From contig NZ_JAFFPS010000019.1 of the NCBI RefSeq assembly GCF_016919165.1, positions 1 to 54,539 of the forward strand: a stretch of 54,539 bases of DNA, written 5' to 3'. Numbering within the stretch: the first letter of the stretch is position 1; each line of letters starts with the position of its first letter. The position numbers and the translations under genes are program-made. The notes below the pieces were generated by a model, which was not told the DNA's origin, ran no database searches, and was given only the letters and a program-made list of their open reading frames with translations. Source of the stretch: Leptospira chreensis (GTDB lineage: Bacteria > Spirochaetota > Leptospiria > Leptospirales > Leptospiraceae). This document shows positions 1 to 7,298 of this stretch, piece after piece.

Positions 1-2346
1 GACTCTCTTTACCTTTGTTCTCCTGATTGGTATAGAACCAACGGAATTAAATTATTATTATCAGAGCCTGCCATCTCCATTGATACCATCAAACGGAAGT
101 TAGTTACCAATTTAGGTACGGAACTCGAATTCGATGAACTCATTTTTGCAACTGGTTCCTCTCCTTTTGTACCTCCACTCGAAGGTTTAGATAAAGAAGG
201 AGTTTTTGTTTATAGAACCATTGAAGATCTAGAACAAACCATGGAATACAGCAAAAAAGTAAAAAAAGCTGCTGTGCTTGGTGGTGGACTCCTCGGACTC
301 GAAGCTGCCAAAGCTCTCGTTGATTTGGGTAAAGAAACTCATGTTGTGGAGTTTGCTCCAAGACTGATGCCAAGACAGTTGGATGATGGCGGTGCTGCCA
401 TTTTAAAATCGAAAATCGAAGAGATTGGTGTTGAAATTCATTTAAACAAACAAACTGAAAAAGTTCTAGGCGCTGAAAAAATTGAAGGATTCGAGTTCAA
501 AGATGGTGGGAATCTACAGTTTGATATGCTCATTGTTTCTGCAGGAATTCGTCCACGAGATGAACTCGCCAAAGAAGCCGGCATTGCTGTGGGCGAACGT
601 GGCGGTATCATCGTTGATGATGGAATGGGAACCAATGTATATGGAATTTATGCGATTGGGGAAGTAGCTTTACATAGAAATTTTATTTACGGTCTTGTAG
701 CACCGGGTTATGAGATGGCAGAAACTCTTGCCTTCAATTTATGTAGCCCAGGTAGTAAACCAAAGGTATATGTTGGCTCCGATTTATCCACAAAACTAAA
801 GTTAATTGGTGTAGAAGTGGCTTCTTTTGGAGATGCTCTTGGCCAAGCAGAGCACATTCCTATTGTATTTAAAAATCCTAGAAGTGGTGTTTATAAAAAA
901 TTAGTCATCTCTCCCGACGGTAAATACTTACTCGGTGGAATCCTTGTTGGGGATGCCAAAGCTTATGGGAACCTACTTTCTTTCTATTTGAACAAAATGG
1001 AACTTCCTGAAGAGCCGGAAACCTTGATCGTTGGTTCTGTATCCGCAGAAAATCTTTTTGGGGCGGATGCTTTACCAGATGAAGCAAAAATCTGTTCTTG
1101 CAATAATGTATCCAAAGGAGATATTCTCAAAGCCATTCGTGAAAAAGAATGTTATGACATTACAAGCTTAAAGAATTGTTCCAAGGCTGGTAGTGGTTGC
1201 GGTGGATGTTTACCTCAAGTCAACTCCATTCTCAAAGCAGAATTGAAAGTTCAAGGAAAGGTGGTCACAGAACATCTTTGTGAACATTTCAAATATTCCA
1301 GAAAAGAACTATTCCAAGTTATCAAAGTCAAATCACTGAAAAGTTTTCCTGATGTGATCAAAGAAATTGGACGTGGAAACGGATGTGAAGTTTGTAAACC
1401 AGCCGTTGCATCCATTCTTGCGAGCGTATGGAACGAACCCATTCTCAAACATAGAGAAATCCAAGATACCAATGACAAATACCTCGCTAATATCCAAAGA
1501 GGAGGAACTTACTCAGTAGTTCCGAGAATCCCTGGAGGAGAAATCACTCCTGAGAAACTCATTGCGATTGGAGATGTTGCCAAAAAATACAATCTCTATT
1601 GTAAAATCACAGGTGGACAACGTATCGATTTGTTAGGTGCAAGGATTGACCAACTCCCTGCTATCTGGAAGGATTTGATTGAGTTTGGATTTGAAAGTGG
1701 GCATGCGTATGGAAAGTCTATGCGAACTGTAAAAAGTTGCGTGGGTTCCACTTGGTGCCGGTTCGGAGTACAAGACAGTACATCTTTCGCAATTAAATTG
1801 GAAGAACGCTATAAAGGAATTCGTGCCCCTCATAAATTAAAATGTGGAGTATCCGGTTGTATTCGTGAATGTGCAGAGGCCCGTGGAAAAGATTTTGGAA
1901 TCATTGCCACAGAAAGAGGTTGGAACCTTTATATCGGTGGAAACGGAGGAGTGAATCCGAAACATGCGATTCTTTTTGCAGAAGACTTAGACGAAGACAC
2001 TTGTATCAAGTATATCGACCGTTATATGATGTTTTATATCAGAACCGCAGATAAACTAATGAGGACTTCTACTTGGTTAGAACAACTAGAAGGCGGAATT
2101 GATTACTTAAAAGACGTAGTGATCAATGACCGTTTGGGAATTAACTCACAATTAGATGAAGAGATGAATGCTCTTGTAAACACTTATCTCTGTGAGTGGA
2201 AAGATGTTGTAGAAGATACTGAAAAACAAAAGAAATTTAGACATTTTGTGAACAGTACCGAAACAGATCCTAATATCAAATTCATCGAAGAACGTGGCCA
2301 GATCCGCCCAGTGGATTGGGTAGAAAAAGATTTAGTCAATTCATAA
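1..2346 (+). CDS. nirB: Assimilatory nitrite reductase [NAD(P)H], large subunit (5' end outside window)
   Basis: Reduces nitrite to ammonium in the cytoplasm with electrons from NAD(P)H through FAD, Fe-S and siroheme. The frame is open from base 1, so the first ATG at 241 is internal and roughly 60 N-terminal residues lie outside the window. Visible parts in order are the end of the FAD domain (ATGSSPFVPP), an NAD(P)-binding Rossmann motif (VLGGGLLGLEAA, about nt 274-310), a BFD-type [2Fe-2S] domain (CSCNNVSKGD then CGGCLP, nt 1093-1210), and the siroheme/[4Fe-4S] ligands CVGSTWC (nt 1738-1760) and GCIREC (nt 1857-1873), matching Cx5C and Cx3C. The stop is followed 14 bp later by nirD. Family identity is firm; the preference for NADH or NADPH cannot be read from sequence. 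Confidence 0.96.
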   Translation, partial: DSLYLCSPDWYRTNGIKLLLSEPAISIDTIKRKLVTNLGTELEFDELIFATGSSPFVPPLEGLDKEGVFVYRTIEDLEQTMEYSKKVKKAAVLGGGLLGLEAAKALVDLGKETHVVEFAPRLMPRQLDDGGAAILKSKIEEIGVEIHLNKQTEKVLGAEKIEGFEFKDGGNLQFDMLIVSAGIRPRDELAKEAGIAVGERGGIIVDDGMGTNVYGIYAIGEVALHRNFIYGLVAPGYEMAETLAFNLCSPGSKPKVYVGSDLSTKLKLIGVEVASFGDALGQAEHIPIVFKNPRSGVYKKLVISPDGKYLLGGILVGDAKAYGNLLSFYLNKMELPEEPETLIVGSVSAENLFGADALPDEAKICSCNNVSKGDILKAIREKECYDITSLKNCSKAGSGCGGCLPQVNSILKAELKVQGKVVTEHLCEHFKYSRKELFQVIKVKSLKSFPDVIKEIGRGNGCEVCKPAVASILASVWNEPILKHREIQDTNDKYLANIQRGGTYSVVPRIPGGEITPEKLIAIGDVAKKYNLYCKITGGQRIDLLGARIDQLPAIWKDLIEFGFESGHAYGKSMRTVKSCVGSTWCRFGVQDSTSFAIKLEERYKGIRAPHKLKCGVSGCIRECAEARGKDFGIIATERGWNLYIGGNGGVNPKHAILFAEDLDEDTCIKYIDRYMMFYIRTADKLMRTSTWLEQLEGGIDYLKDVVINDRLGINSQLDEEMNALVNTYLCEWKDVVEDTEKQKKFRHFVNSTETDPNIKFIEERGQIRPVDWVEKDLVNS

Positions 2347-2360
2347 ACAGGAGAAAGAGA

Positions 2361-2726
2361 ATGTCAGTAGATACAAAAAACAAAGAACGAGTATTCATAG
2401 GTCCAGTTTCTGAATTCGAAAAAGAAGGTGGAGTGTCAGCAAAAGTGGGCGAAAAACAAATTGCGATTTTCTACTTTGAATCAAGAAACGAATGGTATGC
2501 TTGCGATAATGCCTGCCCTCATACAGGGGACATGGTTTTGTCTCGTGGATATCTTGGAGATAGTAATGGAGATCCAAAAGTAGTTTGTCCTCTTCATAAA
2601 AGAAATTATTCACTCACAAGCGGCGAATGTATGAGCGGCGAAAATTACAAAGTCAATCTATATCCCGTCGTTGTAGAAAACGGATCTGTGTATTTGGAAG
2701 TAGATCCTTCCCATCCAGGTAACTAA
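2361..2726 (+). CDS. nirD: Nitrite reductase small subunit, Rieske-type
   Basis: Small partner of NirB, 121 aa. It carries the Rieske-like pairs CPHTG and CPLHK expected for a [2Fe-2S] centre; the spacing between them is enlarged by GYLGDSNGDPKVV. The start chosen is ATG 2361, preceded by AGGAGAAAGAG at proper distance; an upstream in-frame start at 2316 lies inside nirB and would add an unrelated tail. The tight spacing (14 bp after nirB) argues for co-transcription. The assignment is strong from context and motifs. Confidence 0.95.
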   Translation: MSVDTKNKERVFIGPVSEFEKEGGVSAKVGEKQIAIFYFESRNEWYACDNACPHTGDMVLSRGYLGDSNGDPKVVCPLHKRNYSLTSGECMSGENYKVNLYPVVVENGSVYLEVDPSHPGN

Positions 2727-2743
2727 GGTTCATCGTTAAGTTT

Positions 2744-3535
2744 ATGGATTCGCTAAGTCACCCAACAAACAAAGGTAAAGTGTATTTGGTCGGAGCAGGA
2801 CCGGGGGATCCGGAACTTCTCACGGTCAAAGCACTCAAAACATTAAGGAAAGCAGATGTTGTTTTCTATGATGATTTGGTTTCTCCAAGAATTCTTGGAG
2901 TTTGTCGAAAAAAAATCCAATTGGTCTATGTTGGGAAAAGACTGGGAATCCATAGTTGTTTACAAGACGAAATCAATTCCAAACTCATCCAAGCCGCAAA
3001 CGAATTCAAAACTGTTGTTAGGCTAAAAGGCGGTGATCCTTCCATTTTCGGACGTGTGGGAGAAGAGTTTGCTGCACTCCTTAGAGAAGGAATCCAATGT
3101 GAGATTGTTGCTGGCATCACTACGGCATCAGGTGTGGCCTCTTCTTTAGGATTTCCTTTAACCCATAGAGACTATGCAAGAGAAATCCTTTTCCTATCAG
3201 GACATAAAAAGGATGGAGCGAACTCCGAAGGTTTTAGAAACCTCAATTGTGTTGGAAAAACCGTCGTGGTTTATATGGGCTTAAATTCGATCGATCTCAT
3301 TGTCTCTGAACTCCTGGATGCGGGAAATACAAAAGAAACCCCAATCGCAGTGATTCAAAATGCAACTCTCGATACAGAGCGAGTCTTCACTGGAAATTTA
3401 GATTCGATCCAGACCATCATTGCAGAAAACGAGGTCAAATCTCCTGCCATTCTTGTGATCGGAGAGATTGTTCGTTTCTATACAGAGATGGAAAATTTGA
3501 AAAATGACTGTTCTTCCATTCTTGCACCCTTATAA
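2744..3535 (+). CDS. cobA: Uroporphyrinogen-III C-methyltransferase (siroheme synthesis)
   Basis: 263 aa SAM-dependent methyltransferase making precorrin-2 from uroporphyrinogen III, the first step to the siroheme required by NirB. The family start VYLVGAGPGDPELLTVKA and the motifs VVRLKGGDPSIFGR, GITTASGVASSLGFPLTHR and VVYMGL are all present. Length fits a monofunctional SUMT; the dehydrogenase/ferrochelatase halves found in CysG are absent, so these steps must be encoded elsewhere. It lies 17 bp after nirD and 9 bp before the moaC-moaB fusion, so it is probably in the same operon. Confidence 0.93.
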   Translation: MDSLSHPTNKGKVYLVGAGPGDPELLTVKALKTLRKADVVFYDDLVSPRILGVCRKKIQLVYVGKRLGIHSCLQDEINSKLIQAANEFKTVVRLKGGDPSIFGRVGEEFAALLREGIQCEIVAGITTASGVASSLGFPLTHRDYAREILFLSGHKKDGANSEGFRNLNCVGKTVVVYMGLNSIDLIVSELLDAGNTKETPIAVIQNATLDTERVFTGNLDSIQTIIAENEVKSPAILVIGEIVRFYTEMENLKNDCSSILAPL

Positions 3536-3544
3536 GGGATAGGA

Positions 3545-4459
3545 ATGAATGATATCACAGGCAAACGAACCACCCTTCGGTATGCAGAAGCAGAAGGGTA
3601 TGTGTATTGTAAGGCGGAGACAATTGAAAGAGTCAAAACCAACACTTTACCCAAAGGAGATCTCTTTGGTGTAGCAAAGGCTGCAGCCCTACTCGGATCC
3701 AAAAAAACTTCAGAACTCATCCCCCATTGCCATCCTGTTCCCATCGATTCCTTTTCGGTTCAATTTGAAATCATAGAAGAAAAAAATGCCATTCGCATCC
3801 AAACTGCGGCCAAGTCCATAGGCAAAACAGGAATTGAAATGGAGGCCCTAACTGGCGTTACAGTTGCCGCTCTTGTGATTTATGACCTCTTAAAACCCAT
3901 TGATAAAGAAATAGAAATCTCTTCTGTCCGACTCCTAGAAAAAAAGGGAGGAAAAACAGATGCACAAATTTCTAAATTTGCTGCAGGTTCTACTGCAAAA
4001 ATTTTAGTATGTTCCGATTCTTGTTTTGCTGGGAAAAAAGAAGATGGTTCGGGAAAAATCATCTCCGAACTCCTCGTCCAAGAAGGTGTGGAAGTTTTAG
4101 AAATTAAAATTGTTCCCGATGAACCAAAAGAAATTCAAGAAACCATAACCAATTGGACCAAAGAAAAAATCGATCTCATAGTCACCACCGGTGGGACTGG
4201 TCTTGGCCCTAGAGACAATACAACCGATTCCATAAAACAAATCTTGGACCAGGAATTACCTGGTGTCGCTGAGGTGATGCGTTCCTTCGGACAAGACAGA
4301 ACTCCTTTTGCGATGTTGTCTCGTTCGATTGCTGGTAGAATCGGAAAATCTCTCGTTGTGGCTGTTCCTGGAAGTAGCAATGGTGCAAGAGAAAGTATGA
4401 CTGCCATTCTACCTGCGATCTTTCATGCCAAAAAAATGATGCGAGGAGAGGGGCATTGA
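3545..4459 (+). CDS. moaCB: Bifunctional MoaC-MoaB molybdenum cofactor fusion
   Basis: 304 aa with two joined domains. Residues about 1-140 are MoaC (cyclic pyranopterin monophosphate synthase), with SELIPHCHPVPID, GIEMEALTGVTVAALVIYD and a final RLLEKKGGKTD. Residues about 150-300 are MoaB/MogA-like (molybdopterin adenylylation), with TTGGTGLGPRDNT and VPGSSNGARESM. The two activities act at different steps of the pathway, so the fusion is for co-regulation rather than channelling between adjacent steps. It is followed by moeA with a 3-4 base overlap. A GGGATAGG-type ribosome site precedes ATG 3545. Confidence 0.93.
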   Translation: MNDITGKRTTLRYAEAEGYVYCKAETIERVKTNTLPKGDLFGVAKAAALLGSKKTSELIPHCHPVPIDSFSVQFEIIEEKNAIRIQTAAKSIGKTGIEMEALTGVTVAALVIYDLLKPIDKEIEISSVRLLEKKGGKTDAQISKFAAGSTAKILVCSDSCFAGKKEDGSGKIISELLVQEGVEVLEIKIVPDEPKEIQETITNWTKEKIDLIVTTGGTGLGPRDNTTDSIKQILDQELPGVAEVMRSFGQDRTPFAMLSRSIAGRIGKSLVVAVPGSSNGARESMTAILPAIFHAKKMMRGEGH

Positions 4460-5646
4460 TTTCCTACACGGAAGCTCTGGATAAAATTCTTGCGGAAGTT
4501 AGAGTTTATCAGGACGAACTTGTATCTTTAAGCGAAAGTCTAGGGCGAGTGCTTAGCACAGATGTCGAAGCTGATAGGGATTATCCACCTTTTCATCGTT
4601 CGGCGATGGATGGATTCGCTATTAACTCCCAAGGTTATTCACCAAACCAAATCTATCCCTACCATAGAGAACTTCCTGCGGGAATGAGTATGGATTTAGA
4701 ACCAAATGAATTGGCCATTCGAATTATGACCGGTGCCCCCGTTCCCGAAGGTTTGGATGTTGTGATCAAAATTGAAGATGCGACCCTTTCTGAATCAAAT
4801 GGACAAAAACAAGTTTCCTTTTCCACAAAAGAAATCAAACCCTGGTTCAATATTTCCAAACGGGGGGAAGACTTACAAACGGGAGATTTGGTTTTGCCAA
4901 AAGGAATCCAAATCGGAACCTCCGAATTTTCACTCCTCGCAAGTCTTGGCAAAGAAAAAGTTTCTGTTGTCAAAGCACCCAAAGTTCATATCATCTCCAC
5001 TGGGAATGAAGTCATTCCGATACACCAATCTCCCCTCCCTTATCAAATTAGAGATTCCAATTCTTATACGATCACATCCATTTTATCCAAATACAAAATT
5101 CAACCAGAATCCGTTACCCATGCACCTGATTTAGAATCAGAAATCACCGAACAAATCCAAAAAGGATTAGAGGCCGATATCTTAATCCTATCAGGCGGAG
5201 TTTCTATGGGCAGTCTGGATCTTGTGCCATCCATATTACAAAGATTAGGTGTTGAACTCATTTTTCATAAAACAGCAATCAAACCAGGAAAACCCATTTG
5301 GTTTGGAAAAAGAAAAAACACCGTTGTATTTGGAATGCCAGGAAATCCATTCAGTGTCCAAACCTGTTCTCGTATTTTCCTGGAACCTTTCTTAAGAAAG
5401 TCCTATGGACAAAATCAACTTCCCTCTTATAAACTCCCCTTTTCTGCCACCAAACAAAGAAAAGGCTCTCTTACCGAATTTTTTCCTGTGCGATTCGAAA
5501 CTACAGACAAAACCTATCTTGCACCAACTACTTTCAATGGAAGTGGAGATGTACGAGCCGGTGTTTTCTCCGATGGCCTTGCGGTCTTTCCAAGTGAACT
5601 CTCTCAAATCCAAAGAGGTGATATCGTCGACTTTCTACCTTGGTGA
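4456..5646 (+). CDS. moeA: Molybdopterin molybdenumtransferase
   Basis: 396 aa enzyme inserting molybdate into adenylylated molybdopterin. Typical motifs are SAMDGFAI near residue 50, TGAPVPEGLDVVIKIED near 95, ISTGNEVIP near 180, ILSGGVSMGSLD near 245 and VFGMPGNPFS near 295. The start is TTG at 4456, overlapping the TGA of moaCB in TTGA and preceded by GAGGAGAGGGG, which indicates translational coupling. It is the last gene of the run nirB-nirD-cobA-moaCB-moeA; the next gene has its own promoter. Confidence 0.93.
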   Translation: MISYTEALDKILAEVRVYQDELVSLSESLGRVLSTDVEADRDYPPFHRSAMDGFAINSQGYSPNQIYPYHRELPAGMSMDLEPNELAIRIMTGAPVPEGLDVVIKIEDATLSESNGQKQVSFSTKEIKPWFNISKRGEDLQTGDLVLPKGIQIGTSEFSLLASLGKEKVSVVKAPKVHIISTGNEVIPIHQSPLPYQIRDSNSYTITSILSKYKIQPESVTHAPDLESEITEQIQKGLEADILILSGGVSMGSLDLVPSILQRLGVELIFHKTAIKPGKPIWFGKRKNTVVFGMPGNPFSVQTCSRIFLEPFLRKSYGQNQLPSYKLPFSATKQRKGSLTEFFPVRFETTDKTYLAPTTFNGSGDVRAGVFSDGLAVFPSELSQIQRGDIVDFLPW

Positions 5647-5804
5647 TCTCAATCATCAGAATATCTGTATAATTCGTACGCAGTTTATTCGCTTTCTGAT
5701 CAAAAAATTGCCAGATTGTAGTGCATTCTCCTAAGTAAGGGAAAACCATAAGCGTAAAGTTCAGTTTTAAGGCGTTTTAACACATTTTAGGTCATTTCGC
5801 GCTC

Positions 5805-5820
5805 TGGTACGCTTTTTGCA
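5805..5820 (+). promoter_or_regulatory. Sigma-54 (-24/-12) promoter of narK
   Basis: TGGTACGCTTTTTGCA matches the sigma-54 consensus TGGCACG-N4-TTGCA at all but one position, with the invariant GG and GC at the required spacing. With the C at 5819 as -12, transcription would begin near 5831, giving a leader of about 20 nt that contains AAGGAG before GTG 5851. The placement relative to the start makes a chance match unlikely. It implies nitrogen-linked activation by an NtrC-type enhancer-binding protein; no clear enhancer site was recognised between 5647 and 5800. Confidence 0.8.
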
Positions 5821-5850
5821 TTGTTTATCAGCATAAGGAGTAAACTTCCC

Positions 5851-7206
5851 GTGACTATTACACCTCATGCGAAAGCAACTAAAATCGAATTATTCAGCCT
5901 AGCGACACCGCAGATGCGCACCTTTCACCTAACATGGATTGCATTTTTTCTATGTTTTTTTGGATGGTTTGGAATCGCCCCCCTTATGGTTTATGTTAGA
6001 GAAGAACTTTCTTTAACAAAAGCTCAAATAGGAAACATCATCATTGCTTCTGTCGCCATAACCATCTTTATGCGACTGTTTATCGGTTGGTTGTGCGATA
6101 AAATTGGGCCACGGATTGCGTATACTTTTCTTTTGACATTAGGATCAATTCCTGTTATGTGCATTGGTCTTGCTGATAGTTATCTTTCATTCTTATTATT
6201 ACGATTGGCCATTGGTGCCATCGGCGCTTCCTTTGTGATCACACAGTATCATACATCGGTTATGTTTGCACCGAATATCATTGGTACAGCCAATGCAACC
6301 ACTGCGGGATGGGGAAACTTAGGTGGTGGTGTGACTCAAATGGTGATGCCAATCCTTTTTGGTTTCTTTGTTGCATTTGGTTTTACTACTGGTGTTTCTT
6401 GGAGACTTGCCATGGTAGTTCCAGGTGCCGCTTTGTTTTTTATGGGGATCATTTACTACTTCGGAACACAAGACACGCCTGGTGGTAACTTTAAAGACAT
6501 CAAAGAAACCTATCCAACCTTCCAAGGGGGAAAGAAAAATTCACTCAGTAACTTCTTACTCGTGATCAAAGATCCAAGAGTTTGGTTACTCTTCCTTGCT
6601 TATGGTGCTTGTTTCGGAATTGAACTTACCATCAATAACATTGCTGCCTTGTATTATGTAGACCAGTTCAAATTATCTCCTGCAACTGCAGGACTCATCG
6701 CTGGACTTTTTGGACTCATGAACTTATTTGCAAGAACCCTCGGTGGGGCATTCGGTGATAAGTTTGGAATCAAATGGGGACTTCGTGGAAGAGTCGTTTG
6801 GTTGGCAGCCGTGCTTGCAGGGGAAGGCCTTTGTTTGATTTTGTTTTCACAAATGAATTCGCTGATCCTTGCGATCTCTTCCATGATCGTCTTTAGTTTG
6901 TTCGTACAAATGTCCGAAGGAGCTACATTCTCCGTTGTTCCTTTCATTAACAAAAAAGCAATTGGGGCAGTCTCCGGGATTGTGGGTGCTGGCGGAAATG
7001 CGGGTGCAGTGTCTGCGGGATTTTTATTCCGAGGAGATTTAACTTACCAAAACGCACTTCTTATCATTGGAATCACTGTTACCATTGCATCCTTCTTCAC
7101 TCTACTTGTAAAATTCTCAACAGAAGAGGAAAAGGAAGTGGGTGAGGAAATGAGTAAAATCATTCCTACAAATGAAAAAGGATCCACTTTAGTTTCTGCC
7201 ACATAG
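5851..7206 (+). CDS. narK: Nitrate/nitrite transporter, NNP family of MFS
   Basis: 451 aa polytopic inner-membrane protein importing nitrate (or exchanging nitrate and nitrite). It carries both nitrate-signature glycine motifs of the family, AGWGNLGGGVTQ near residue 155 and GIVGAGGNAGAV near 385, plus an MFS loop RLFIGWLCDKIGPR. The start chosen is GTG 5851, preceded by AAGGAG with a 10-nt gap; the upstream TTG at 5821 would sit before the predicted transcription start. It is expressed from the sigma-54 promoter just upstream and followed 92 bp later by the molybdoenzyme gene. Whether it favours uptake or efflux is inferred from context as uptake. Confidence 0.93.
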   Translation: MTITPHAKATKIELFSLATPQMRTFHLTWIAFFLCFFGWFGIAPLMVYVREELSLTKAQIGNIIIASVAITIFMRLFIGWLCDKIGPRIAYTFLLTLGSIPVMCIGLADSYLSFLLLRLAIGAIGASFVITQYHTSVMFAPNIIGTANATTAGWGNLGGGVTQMVMPILFGFFVAFGFTTGVSWRLAMVVPGAALFFMGIIYYFGTQDTPGGNFKDIKETYPTFQGGKKNSLSNFLLVIKDPRVWLLFLAYGACFGIELTINNIAALYYVDQFKLSPATAGLIAGLFGLMNLFARTLGGAFGDKFGIKWGLRGRVVWLAAVLAGEGLCLILFSQMNSLILAISSMIVFSLFVQMSEGATFSVVPFINKKAIGAVSGIVGAGGNAGAVSAGFLFRGDLTYQNALLIIGITVTIASFFTLLVKFSTEEEKEVGEEMSKIIPTNEKGSTLVSAT

Positions 7207-7298
7207 AAAAACAAATGAGTCAATTTTAGGAAAATAGATTCATTTTAAACTTGTCTAAAACAAACTTTCTCTTAAGATTCTCGTCTTAGGAGAAAGTT

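Noticed and set aside
241..2346. nirB start at ATG 241
   Set aside because: The frame is open and clearly coding (FAD domain) from base 1, so 241 is internal and the true start is outside the window.
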